Source of the DNA: Gamsiella multidivaricata
Taxonomy: Eukaryota > Mortierellomycota > Mortierellomycetes > Mortierellales > Mortierellaceae
Assembly (NCBI RefSeq): GCF_025024155.1
Contig: NW_026251786.1
Location: 1-64,000, forward strand
Direction: 5' to 3'
DNA length: 64,000 bases
Part shown: positions 34,155-44,557 of the stretch, one piece after another
Layout of the letters: each line of letters opens with the position of its first letter
Numbering within the stretch: the first letter of the stretch is position 1
Translations under genes and position numbers: made by a program
Notes under the pieces: model-generated
Told to the model about the DNA's origin: nothing
The model's input: only the letters and a program-made list of their open reading frames with translations
Databases searched by the model: none

Positions 34155-37100
34155 ATGCCTGACACACTAGCCAGACGCCACTTGGGGCCGGACTCGGGCG
34201 ACGATTTTGCGAGCGCCTCGGAGGGCGAGGAATATGAAAATATGGAAGTGTCCCGCCCGGTAGCTGCTCGCCCGTCGTCTGCCGCTTCCAGGGGCCCATT
34301 AACAGCCAATAAATATGATAATGGCTCACTGTCACTGCAGCAGCCGACTGGAATGGCAAGAACCCATATTCCTGTTCCACTGCCTGATCAGCACGACGAT
34401 CTATCACCGCGCTTCGGGAACAAGTCTTTCCTCTCTTCGAGACCAGTAACAGATAAAGGGCAGGCTTCCCGTGCGCCCTCATACCCTCTTCATGAATCGC
34501 ACGCAGAGGCCCCAGATCACGGCAGATTTCAGGATACCAATACTTTCTCTGAAAGCGCCGCCTCGGGACCAAATACCACCGTCGATGCAAAAGAATCGGG
34601 TCGTGCCTGGGGTTCGTTGAGTTCGTGGATCAACACTGCAGTGAGCACCGTAAGCGAGGTCATCGAGAACCCCAATGTGGTCGTGACGAAGGCTCACAAT
34701 ATAGGTAAAACGGAGGCCGGTTGGGATCGAGAACAACGCACTGTATTTACAACTGATGTACCTAACAGGCATTCTTGACATACAGGACAGGGCATACGCA
34801 ATGTTGCCACTGAACAGATCGATCGCGTGTACGAATCACTGGACCCGGAGTACGAATATGAGCGCGAGCGGCTATCAAAGCAGCGGGTGCAGCAGCAATC
34901 GCAGCAATCACAGCAAGCCAAGCAACATCAGCAGCAGTCCTCCGCCGATTTACCATGGCCACAATTTCGTCCGCCTCTTCCGCCTCAGCAAACTCCCTCC
35001 AGTTTAGACAAGGGCGACCTTTCCGATCTTCTAGAATCATCACGTTTACAATCTGAACTACGACCGCCTAGCCCTAAACTTGATTCGTCTTCTCAGCTAC
35101 AGTCCTTGAATAGCACATCTAGGCTCGGCGTACCGGCAGGGAATCTTGTCGATCGTGATGGATGGGCTGATGACGCCTGGGGCGATGATTGGGATAATGA
35201 AGTGGATTTGACGGAATTGACAATGGACACGACCAAGAAAGTTCAGCCTACTGTAGAATCAGCGCAGAGTAGCCTTGCTGTCCCATTATCTCATGAGGAC
35301 GAAAGCCGATCAGATAAGCCCTCTTCAAGAAGATCGTCGGCAGATGTAAGTCCATAACGCCAGAATGCAGGTTTTTGTCTAGTAATTTTGTGCAGGCCTT
35401 GTTCTTAGCTATTTTGCCTACTAATGTCGGATTACTTCTGGTTTTCTTTTCTTTTTTTTTCAGCTTGGCCCTGCAGAAGCGCTCTTTTCAACGCTGGATT
35501 TTGCTTCGAACGCCCTTGGAAGTGCTGTGCTTGGAGTGCATCGGAAAGTTACACAGAGCAGCCAGTCGGCAACGTTGAAGAGGGGTACCATCGATGATGC
35601 AACCCATCCTCGTACCGTATCTCCTACATGGATCAACACTCAACGACCCTCCTCCACCGAGGGACGTACCAGGCAAGAAGCTACAGAGCGCTCGGATAAA
35701 CCAACAATCACGAATCCCTCGTTGGAAGTGGTTGGGGGCAACGTTGTCAGCACTGGCCTGGGGGCCCTTGAGATTTTGGGCAAGAAAGCTGTAGATGTTA
35801 TTTCAGACGTGGTAAGTGAGTATCTCTGTTCTATAGCCTTCAGTGCATCGATGGTGCTTCTGGGTATCTGTTTCTCAATTTGTTTTGGCAACTTCTCACT
35901 GGATTACAATAGAGGCGTGCGGGCCATCTCAACCACGCTCAGGGAGGATCCATCAGCTCCATGGATCACCTAGAGGATACTGGTCCATTTAAGGTACAGC
36001 CCGGTGATTGAGCGTATATTGCAAATCGCTCCAGAAAATGTACATGTCGGGTTCGAATCTCTAATATGTGTACGCTCTCAATTTGCTTTAGGTGCCATCG
36101 AGGATGAACTTGGCAACGCTTTTTGACGACGCTGGAGGACGTGCCCATCTTATAGCAATGCGTTCACTTGCTTCGACCGCAGCGTCTCGTGTAGCACCTT
36201 GGATGTCTACCAGGCAGGATTTACTTGAGATGGGACAGCTATACGAACTTGAGCAACAGCTTCAGCCTCCAAGTCTTGATTCTGCAGTGAAAGATCTTCC
36301 TACAGATCTCTTGGCAGGACACAAAGACTTCCGAGCCATGGTGACGCTACTAGAGAAGATGGGTTTTCAGGGTACAGCCCATCTAAGACAGTTGCGCAAC
36401 TGCACAAGAAGATTGACCAGTTTAGTACCCGACAGCGTCAACGCCTTTGAACAAGGTATGCTCGGCTTCTTAAAAGCGGCAATACATAATGTCGCTCAAC
36501 ATTTCGCTCATTCACTAGAGTTCTTCATTATTCCCGCTAATATTTTTCTTGTTTTGTTTTAGAGTGGCATAACCACCAATCGAGGGCTAGCGAACGAGAT
36601 TTCTTTGCCAAAGCACCGATAAAGAAGTTTTTCGAGTCCCGGCTCATGTTGATTTATTTTGATGGACTTCGGGCCCTCTCGCAGTTCACAAACAAAACCT
36701 GCGATCAAGCCTTGAAGCTCGCCGAGAATATCGACATCCACCTTGCCGAAAAAACTGGGAGTATCGGCCGTCCTAACGCTTCCCTTGATACCCACGAACA
36801 CGAACGGCCTTCGCCATCGAAAATCGCGCCATTACTTCGGCAGTTTCTTGGCAATCTGATCGCCGTAAGTTGACCCAGTGGCTCAGTCTCTATGAGCACC
36901 TCAATGACTATCCTGCTGACTTTTTTTTCTTTCTTTTTTTTTAGGAAATCAGATTTATTGCCAGAATTTACAGCGCGACTATGGAGGCGGTTCTTGAGGC
37001 TGCCAAAAGATTCATCACGCCGCTGGATCGGCTTGACTGGGAAGATCTTGCGATGGGCGTGGATAAGATCAGGGATCTCTTAACAGCAGCGGAACTACAG

Positions 37101-37592
37101 GAAGCTGTTGGTTTAGTGCATTTAGCGGCAGCGTGTATTGGGGATACGTTGAAGAACGAGCTTCTCTTGGACGCGATCCAAGGTCGCCTCGTTCCAGCGG
37201 CTCGATCTCAACGACCGCAGAAGTCAGCCGTAACTGCAGAGCTCTCACCAACGACTCGGCACACCCAGACGCGGGCAGACAAAATTAACACTCCAAATCT
37301 GACCTCGTCTATGCCTGCTTTGTCGCCACAGCAAAACTCTGTACAGTCGTTGTCATCAGTACCGAAGCTTGGAAGCCATACAAGACAAACAATAACTTCC
37401 ATACGACCTACAGCACCGAACGCTGGAGTTGCCCAACAGACAGCTCCATCCAACGAGTCTGCGCTCTCGTTACCGGCACCAGGCCAGCGCCCTTCGTCTG
37501 CATCCTCCCAACGCTCCTGTGGATCTACTCGCCTGCCGCCTGTACAGCCAAAGTTGAAAGACGACGATTTTTTTAGTATCTTGGACGATTAA
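34155..37592 (+). CDS. FAM114 (NOXP20)-like protein
   Basis: Seven exons: 34155-34704, 34786-35345, 35464-35811, 35913-35993, 36092-36455, 36563-36864 and 36945-37592; all phases join (950 residues). FAM114 features are clear: WGSLSSWINTAVSTVSEVIE with GQGIRNVATEQIDR, GLGALEILGKKAVDVI, and the conserved LATLFDDAGGRAHL core followed by helical segments. The N-terminal Ser-rich, Gln-rich and acidic regions and the C-terminal Pro/Ser tail make it longer than animal members (about 500-570 residues). FAM114 proteins act at the Golgi as Rab2/adaptor effectors in animals; fungal function is unstudied as far as I know. A tRNA-B-box-like GGTTCGAATCTC at about 36049 is inside an intron and is not a tRNA. 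Confidence 0.82.
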
Positions 37593-39387
37593 AAACCATT
37601 ACTGTCCGCTGGAGATATCAAACTGGGGAAATGAACCTTTATATGAAGGAAATCCTGAAATACGATGTATCAAATCAGCTATTTTTTTTGTCCGCCAACG
37701 TTCATTCTCAATTTTTCTTAGAAGGTTTCTTGCATCCAAAATTCATGTTTATCGTGCATTCCAATACTTGATATGATTTCTGGAGCCTTCAAGGCAAGCT
37801 TTGAATTACTTCGCAGCAGAGTTCAGTTGTAGTTTTTTATAGTATTCCGTCGATATATTGGTCCCCGTGGTTCATTACAGTTCTCGGAGGTGTAGAGTAC
37901 GTGAGCTCTGGAGATCCGATCTATAGACCTAGCACCCACAGTTGGATGTTAAGCTGTTATTAAAGTATGTTAGAAAAATCAGGAAGGGAACATCGACCAC
38001 TTTGTTGGACATACCGGCTGTAAGCCCAGGGAGTCTCCGTTGCATCCGGTCGATGTCCAGCGCGATTGCGAGGATTCCAGCGGCGGATGACAGGCGTCCA
38101 TGTTGGTGCTCTTGGCAAGGAAAACAGGGGAGAAGAGAAGCAGGGCCTCATGAAGTGGAGAGTGGAGTGCAGAGACGCCAGCAAGAGCGACGGCTACAGC
38201 TGCATGAGGGTCCTAGGGCTTGATGGTATACCCTTACTTGGAGGGATGGGCAGCTCGAGCTGATACATTTGAAGGCTCCGTGAACTCGGATCATCCTCAC
38301 TGTCCTGCTGATGAGACTGCGGAAACGAGCTATACGAACCTCCTACCTAGAAACGCTAAACGCGTACCTTTCAAGTTCTGTACTAATTCGCGAGCGCGCG
38401 AGCACGTATTGTTACTGATGCTCCTGCCTCAGCTCCCTTCTGCCTCAGCTTATTTCTGCTTCAGCTTATTTCTGTCTCGCCTCGCATATTCTCCAATCCT
38501 TGAGCCGACCGTGGCTCCCACATTGCCAGCCATCATGGTGGGCAGCACCTTCGTCGCAGTTACAGGCCACTGATAGGCGTGCGAGGACGTATGGTCGGTG
38601 GAGTTGGGGAGGGAGAGGGAGGAGGGGGGTATGATGGCGATGGCACTTACTGGACACATAGTCCAAGTCCATCTATGTCCACTGAATAAATATCACTCCA
38701 AAGCTCTTTAGCTTGTTCTACGTACGGTCCAGTCCGCAGCTGCTGTGTCTATGCATGTGTCGAATTTCCCAGACTCCTGCAAAACCTTCCGATTATGGCT
38801 GCATACTTTGCGGGCCGCGTCAATCAATCTTTTTTACCGCAACAGCCCTCACCAAGGAATGCTTCTCCTTTCGTCGTTATCCGCACCCTCGTTGTCTCCT
38901 GCACCTCCTTCTCGTCTCTGGTGACAGGACTCCACAGCCTCCTCTCAGGTCGGTTTGCCCATCTTCCTTGGATGTGGCACCTCGCTAATTTGCTGGACAG
39001 AGGTTTTGATTCAGACGATGGCATTCGACCACTTGTTTCTTGCAACCCTAGTCTCTTTGTTCTCGGACCTCCGTAGTTTAATTGTGTTTCTATCCGCCCT
39101 CCTGATTCTCCTTACTGACAGCACTGATTGTGCAGCACTGTTTAAAGCGAGTACAACGAATGGTATGCTCTATATAGTTCTCTCGCATTTCCCAACAGAC
39201 CATGGCTCGACCTCCTTGTGTCACTCCGGATGTGGCCATGCATGGTCCGAAATAGGCGATATTAATCCTAGAATCAATAAAGAAATCAATCATACTCTCT
39301 CTTCATTATATAGAGTAGCTAATTTTTTGCTGTGCTGCAACGCGTCTTCTAGGCACGTGACGTTTTTGCTGCGCAAATGTGCGCGAC
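37593..39387. other. Intergenic, about 1.8 kb, no confident gene
   Basis: Short open frames on both strands (for example 37942-38223 + and 38466-38672 -) have no recognised domain, and their splice signals do not give a consistent model. A short imperfect repeat TCTGCCTCAGCTTATT lies at about 38433-38478. The 3' end abuts the target site of the retrotransposon. Confidence 0.5.
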
Positions 39388-39407
39388 GATAGAACCCCCG
39401 CAGGTAG
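39388..39407. repeat. Target-site duplication, copy A
   Basis: 20 bases, GATAGAACCCCCGCAGGTAG, at the 5' junction of the retrotransposon. The same 20 bases occur at 41238-41257 and 41310-41329. Confidence 0.95.
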
Positions 39408-40981
39408 TCAGCCAATCGTTCGGTAGTGTCTATAGATGCGTCGACGGCTCATTTCAGACGGCTATCTGTGGTACAACGACGGATTACGCATCATCCACCA
39501 AAGCAGAACTGGTGGGTCTGCTCGCGACAATTCTGTGCTGTCCCCGGGATCGCAACGCCATTATTCATATCGACAATAGAGCAGTGGTCCAACAGTTTGC
39601 GGCGTTAGTTAAGAATCGACATACAACTACTCCACGACGGCGGTTGAGAGCAGCATATGCCAACTGGTGGGCTGTGATCTACGAGGCGTACGCGCAGCAG
39701 GGCAGCAAAGTAAATGTTCAGTGGGTTAAAGGACACAGTGGCGATACTGGAAATGAGGCCGCCGACGAACTGGCGGACAACGCACACGACAGTGGGCGAC
39801 GGCCATGGCAACTGAACACACAATATTTCACGAGCATGAAGACACATACGACTTTCTGTGGTCAGCCAGCGGAGGACGACATTCGCCAATTGATCAAGCA
39901 TCAGTCTGCAGCCAGAAACCATCATGCATGGACTTGTCAACAACGAACGAAACAATTTATTCAGCAGTGGGAAGAAGTGGAGTGGCGATCCAGCCTTGCT
40001 ATAATACATGAGAAAAATCCGCCAGGGGGTTTTTTCACCAGCCTTGCGGATTGCAACCATCGGTCCCACAGGATCAAGAAAATCCATGGTATGCTGCCAA
40101 CCATGCAGTACATGCACAGGTGGAAGCCGAATCTGTATACCACAGACAGATGCCAAGTGTGCCTTACCATGGTGGAGGATACCCAGCACCTCTGGGTCTG
40201 CAGAGTCACACAGAACAGACGACAGGAAGAATGGAGAAAGACACTTGATGGGATTCTAAGTCTTGGACGCACCTTGGTAGATAAGGCGAGGAAAAAGTGG
40301 TTGTGCGACATGGAGGAGGCAATCAAGGATGGTCGACAATTCACACGCACCGAACCGAGTTTTACCCCGTGCGAGTTAGACACCCTTTGGTGGAGTCTGC
40401 GTGATATCCGGGGAGTGGAAACGATGGTGGATGCGCGAGATGATGACTGGATAAGGCTGCTGGAGGAGCGGCGAGACAGGGACAATGGTGGCGAGGACAG
40501 AGAGAATGTCCATGAGGAAGAAGGAGAAGGAGTGAGCAGTCAAGAAAACGTACAGCAGGCAGCACCGCCTACCAGGCTATGGACAACGATAGACATATAC
40601 CACGGGCTCGTACCAAAGTTCCTGACAACGGATTGGGCGCTACTCTTGAAGACGTCGAAGAGCATCGCGGCTTACCTGGTTGGACGTTTTGTAGAACGAG
40701 TTGAGGCTTTTGGCCGAGAGGAGTTATGGAAGGAGCGATGTAGTGCCACAGTGGCATGGGAAAAGTCCGAGGGCATATGCACGAGGATGAAGAAAGCCGG
40801 GGTCCAGGTAGGAGGTGAAACCCAGGGCTTTGTGAGACAACAGCCCCAAGAGGAGGTTACGACAGCGGCGAGGAGGAGAGCAGACAGCCGCTTGGTGGAC
40901 CATCTCCAGGGAAAGGTGGTGTTGAACGAGATGGAGAGAGGAAGGAGGATAAAATTCATATTGGCCCGTGATCTTGACTAG
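39408..40981 (+). pseudogene. Truncated LINE ORF2: RNase H and C-terminal zinc finger
   Basis: The frame runs without a stop to TAG 40979-40981 but has no native start. RNase H acidic residues are present: D in RCVDGSFQT, E in STKAELVGL, D in IHIDNRAVV and D in GNEAADELAD; WVKGHSGDTGNEAAD is diagnostic. A CQVC-x7-H-x4-C finger (VCLTMVEDTQHLWVC) follows near the middle, as in many LINE ORF2 proteins. The C-terminal ~250 residues hold acidic and basic low-complexity sequence. The open frame suggests a young insertion, but with no polymerase it cannot mobilise itself. Confidence 0.85.
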
Positions 40982-41151
40982 GAGAGGACCCATCGGACCC
41001 GACAGGTTGCGTAGCGGTTTTGGGCCCCGGCTCAAGTATTAGAAACCATACGACTCAGAATGTGCACCATAGGTATATGGTTCCTCATTTTACATTAGTT
41101 TAGTGGGGGCCTCTTGATAGCTATCTTTAGGTAACTATCGGCCGGCTGACA

Positions 41152-41171
41152 GTCCAAGCCGAGGCTTGGAC
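41152..41171 (+). other. 3' UTR stem-loop of the retrotransposon (copy 2)
   Basis: Same hairpin as at 445-464, unchanged despite about 5% divergence around it. Confidence 0.6.
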
Positions 41172-41237
41172 AATGCAGCCTGTGGCACGCCTGCACGCCT
41201 GGGGGGATCTGGCGTCAATAAAAAAAAAAAAAAAAAA

Positions 41238-41257
41238 GATAGAACCCCCGCAGGTAG
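41238..41257. repeat. Target-site duplication, copy B
   Basis: Same 20 bases as 39388-39407, directly after the poly-A of copy 2 and directly before a second mini-insertion. Confidence 0.95.
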
Positions 41258-41309
41258 TGCATCTGGGGGGATCTGGCGTCAATAAAAAATAAAATAAAAT
41301 AAAAAAAAA
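41258..41309 (+). mobile_element. Extreme 5'-truncated LINE insertion of about 52 bp
   Basis: It holds only about 27 bases of the element's 3' end (TCTGGGGGGATCTGGCGTCA) plus an AATAAAATAAAA tail. It is flanked by the same 20-bp target duplication on both sides, which marks a second integration product at the same site. Confidence 0.85.
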
Positions 41310-41329
41310 GATAGAACCCCCGCAGGTAG
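41310..41329. repeat. Target-site duplication, copy C
   Basis: Third copy of the 20-bp target sequence, closing the mini-insertion. Confidence 0.95.
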
Positions 41330-42030
41330 AATCAACTGGATTCCTCTATGCAAAGGTGCATTCAAGCACTTAGAACTAGAATTCTTCTACAAGGAAAGGA
41401 GAAAGGAGCCGGCATCAAAGGGTCAAAAAGCAACGTCGCTATGGACGATTGGCCGCCGCAAGCTAGCTATTTCTTGAGCCACTACGACTAAGGCCCATGT
41501 TGTCCGCGGGACAAACAACTCATCGAAGCCACATATTCCTGATATGACTCGTCCTCTGTACTACCATAGTAATGCCGCCTTTTTTATCGTCTTTGCACAA
41601 GCAGAGTCTTCTGCTCACTCTTCCTATCCCACAACCCAGAGGCAAAGTCGAGACCACGTATGGGATGCATATATAAATATTATGGAGTTCGACATATAAA
41701 CGACTCCGTAGGACTCACAGACAGAAGGCGCTTCTCTCACTTCAGAGGCAAAGTTGACACCACGCAAGAGCGAGTGAGGGGTTGAGGGATAGAAATACCG
41801 TGCATGAACGAGGAGTAATATTCGTTTATTCAACTGTATTAACTGCGGCAACACTGGTGATTACCACGTCTTAGATCGAACGAGATTGCTGTGGAGTATC
41901 ATATATAATCCAGTCGTTTGGGTATTTTTGCTGCATGCAATGGCCATGAAAGATCGAAAACCGATCACGAGAGGAGGTGGCTAATGAAGGGAAGGCGGCA
42001 TTGCTTAAGTGAGACTGACTCTTAAGCGCT
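41330..42030. other. Intergenic, 701 bp
   Basis: No gene seen. A near-direct repeat, CAGAGGCAAAGT(C/T)GA(G/C)ACCACG, occurs at about 41638 and 41742, about 105 bp apart, with TATATAAATA between them. Its meaning is unknown. Confidence 0.4.
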
Positions 42031-42666
42031 CTAGCTGAGGTTTAGGGCAGCAATCTTCGCAAGCACATCCGTCATAAGGGTTGCGTTCTCCGCTTGGCGG
42101 GCGGCGATCTCTTTCATCTGGGCCAGATAGACTTGAAGGTGTTCGTTTGCACTTGAAGGCATTGAGAGCACCGTATCAACTGGCGCTGGGGGTGTGGTCG
42201 GCGTCGCAGCTGAGGCAGCTGTGGCCAGAACATCGTCCTCGTCCTCGTCCTCGCTACCATCGGCAGGGGGAGTGAGCAAGTTGTTGTCAGCAGCGTCGGC
42301 ATCGGCGGCCTCGTTTGAATGCTCGGCAAGAATTTGGTCGATTCTGGAGTTGTAGGAAACATCGTCTGCTCCGGGGACGCAGGCAAGGTCGATCAACGTT
42401 TTGTAGTCGATGGTTGGGAGATGTCGAAATCGCAGGGAGCGTACCTTTGCAGCCCCGACTTCAAATGTCAAGCGAGAAACAGTGCCGACGAGTCTCCCAT
42501 GCTTCTTAAAAAGAAGCCTATAAAGCTTTCTGCAGTCAATGCAGTAGTTGTCGCCTTCATTGTAAAGAGGAACAAAATCGGTTAAAGGCACTTGAGCAAA
42601 CTGGATCGGACAGGCGTAGTATTTGGCCCGGCCGCATTTAGTGGTTCTTTTAAGGTCGAAGGGCAT
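42031..42666 (-). CDS. Hypothetical protein with Cys pairs and acidic/Ala-rich tail
   Basis: 211 residues from ATG 42666-42664. An in-frame upstream ATG at 42885 would add 73 residues of unlikely composition and is not preferred. The N-terminal ~60 residues carry four cysteines (KCGRAKYYAC and YCIDCRKLYRLLFKK) that could bind one zinc. The middle (about 60-105) looks globular: VSRLTFEVGAAKVRSLRFRHL. Next comes an Asp/Ala-rich linker and an amphipathic C-terminal helix (YLAQMKEIAARQAENATL). I do not recognise the family. Its place between a retrotransposon and broken genes fits a lineage-specific accessory gene. Confidence 0.5.
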   Translation of the reverse strand: MPFDLKRTTKCGRAKYYACPIQFAQVPLTDFVPLYNEGDNYCIDCRKLYRLLFKKHGRLVGTVSRLTFEVGAAKVRSLRFRHLPTIDYKTLIDLACVPGADDVSYNSRIDQILAEHSNEAADADAADNNLLTPPADGSEDEDEDDVLATAASAATPTTPPAPVDTVLSMPSSANEHLQVYLAQMKEIAARQAENATLMTDVLAKIAALNLS

Positions 42667-43464
42667 TTTTTGTAAGAAGAAAAAGACAAATGCGCGTGGG
42701 ACGGCCGAGGTTGTGTAGAACAGAAAAGTAAAAAAGATGCCTTGCTTTATAGCCGCTCCATCCATTTGCGGTTTCTTCCGTTTCTCACACTCACGACATT
42801 CCATCCTCCCAATCTCCCCTACAGAATTGATAGTCTTCTCTGAACAGACACAGTCTATCTCGTTCGACTTTTCAAAAGAGATCACAACCTACAACAGGAA
42901 CAAACAGCCTACGCAGATTCCTTATTTGCCTGTTCAATTCTATTTCTTTCTATTCTGGAGGAGAGGAGGATAAAGTATAGGAAGTGGAGTCATGCGCAAT
43001 GAAGGCGAAGTCGTACATAGACTAGGGAGAAGAAAAGGCAGAACATACTGTACTTCGCCATGGGCTGATGAAGAGCTTTGTGCGATGTGTCGCTCTGCTG
43101 TAAATAATGAGGTAGAAGCCATGCCACAGGAGTGGCGAGGGTAAAAAAATCTGTGCGAATGGTCATCTTATGCTGTGCTACCATGAGCGGGGGGTTGTCA
43201 GTCTACACTCTGCGTGTTTCTTTACCATCAAGGAGAATGCAAGGTCTGGGCTCACATGTGGGGCCATGGCGAGGGCTGGGCTGGGCTGGCCATGTCAGGA
43301 AACATCAAACGAGAGATTTTTCCGACATGCGCCTCCTTGCTGTATGCCATGGATCCAAAAAAAAACGTTACCCAGACGTCAGTAACGTTGCAGCAGCCTA
43401 GAAACTTCCTGACCTTTTTATTGTTATAGGGTGCATCACAGCTAACCCTGCTCTAGACATCTAG
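42667..43464. other. Intergenic, about 800 bp
   Basis: No supported gene. Open frames at 43132-43429 (+, three frames) overlap and have no domains. Confidence 0.4.
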
Positions 43465-44105
43465 CTAGCTGAGGTCCTGGCTGAGATCCTCGTTGATACT
43501 CTGGAACATGTCGCGATTGAAGGGTAGGGGCAATGATTGGATACCGCTATCAACCGCCAGCCAATAGACAAAGTCGGGCCTCTGGCTTCTTAGCGCAGAA
43601 AAAAAATCCAGAGCGAAGGCGTATGAGTAAACCACCTTGATAATCAGAGTGGCCGCGTCCGGCAAGTCGAAATCGATGCCGACCGTCTCGAGTAGAGGTA
43701 AAACGAAGGCGATCACTCGAGGATCCGATTCGACACCTTCAGGAACCTGCTTGTCAAAGGCAACTTGAGGAGGCTTCATCAGTCGTTGAGTGCGATTTGC
43801 AGCAAATCGTCGTGTGAATTGATAATAGTAGCCACCATGCTCGTTGCGTGGGAAGGAGCCTGTATGAGGGATAATCCAAGCGGGATTGATAAGAAGGTCG
43901 GCTGGAACAAATGTAATAGATTGCTCAGAGGAGCACCTGAGACGACTTTATTGGGCGCAAACAGAGAGATGGCGTTGTTTACTGTTTGCTAATGTATAAA
44001 CCCACCACCCATTGTCTGATTGTTGTAAAATTCCTGAATACCCATTTTATATAATGATTTAAGTCGTCGAAGCCATCTTCCACAGCATCCAAGGCTTCGA
44101 TGAGA
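43465..44105 (-). pseudogene. 3' part of an unrecognised multi-exon gene, 5' end lost or cut
   Basis: Three exons can be followed: about 44105-44042, 43988-43937 and 43901-43465. The junctions join in phase (KW|QTVNNAISLF and KVVS|A|DLLINPAWIIPHTG), leading to about 180 residues and a stop at 43465. The sequence is compositionally normal: TGSFPRNEHGGYYYQFTRR, then VIAFVLPLLETVGIDFDLP and LSQDLS at the end. No start codon or earlier exon is clear; upstream the sequence runs into the opposite-strand Vac8-like fragment. It could be an intact short gene with a hidden first exon or a fragment left by a rearrangement. Function unknown. Confidence 0.5.
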
Positions 44106-44107
44106 CA

Positions 44108-44557
44108 ATGGCTTTTAAGAAAACGTTCACAGCTAGTGTAAGCAAACTGGCGCTTGAGAAGGCAACGGCGCTCCAACAATTGGTACAGGAAGAATACCGC
44201 CAGCTTGAGATTGTCCGGTCCGGAGCACTGGCGCCCCTTTGCCGACATCTGCAACCTATGGAGCCATCCGTGATCCTGCCTTCATTGATCTGTATCAACA
44301 TGATCTCTGACCAGCCTCAAAGCCAATCGCGTGTGCTTGATGCAGGGCCCTTGGGCCACTTGATGGACCTTTTGGCGTTTTACGAGAGTGAGGAGATCCA
44401 GCTTCGGGCCATTTCAACTCTTTTCAGGTTGTCATTTCACAGCGAACGCGTCAGGAGGGCGCTTCTCGAGGCAGGAGCTGTGAAACGTATCCGGTCCTTG
44501 ATACTGGGTGTTCCACCAAATGTCCGAGTTTTGATGGGAGCTAATATTGACGATTGA
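44108..44557 (+). pseudogene. Vac8-like armadillo-repeat fragment
   Basis: A 150-codon frame matching the middle of the vacuolar armadillo protein Vac8: YRQLEIVRSGALAPLCRHL, then ICINMISDQPQSQSRVLDAG, EEIQLRAISTLFRLS and LEAGAVKRIRSLILGVPPN. It covers about three of the usual ~11 repeats and lacks the N-terminal lipid-anchor region and the C-terminal repeats. It ends abruptly at TAG/TGA 44555-44557 just after the third repeat. Intact Vac8 (about 560 residues) works in vacuole inheritance, fusion and autophagy. This piece is most likely a duplicated fragment; expression as a mini-protein cannot be excluded. It starts head to head with the broken gene at 43465-44105. Confidence 0.7.

Larger units (their letters stand above)
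39408..41237 (+). mobile_element. 5'-truncated non-LTR retrotransposon, copy 2
   Basis: The insertion is bounded by 20-bp target-site duplications and ends in a poly-A tail (about 41220-41237). It lacks the endonuclease and reverse transcriptase; the retained part begins inside the RNase H domain, so truncation came from incomplete reverse transcription. The 3' UTR (40982-41220) is about 95% identical to copy 1 at 274-510. The RNase H-zinc finger order resembles Tad1/I-type fungal LINEs; the clade cannot be settled without the reverse transcriptase. Confidence 0.92.

Noticed and set aside
36045..36062. GGTTCGAATCTC resembling a tRNA T-loop
   Set aside because: No acceptor stem, D-arm or anticodon arm can be folded around it; it lies in an intron of the FAM114-like gene.
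38466..38672. Cys/His-containing minus-strand frame, possible small secreted protein
   Set aside because: No signal peptide, and several splice choices give different products; no support.
43979..44254. 91-codon minus-strand frame extending into the Vac8-like region
   Set aside because: The part above 44105 is antisense to clear armadillo coding sequence, so it is not used as an exon.
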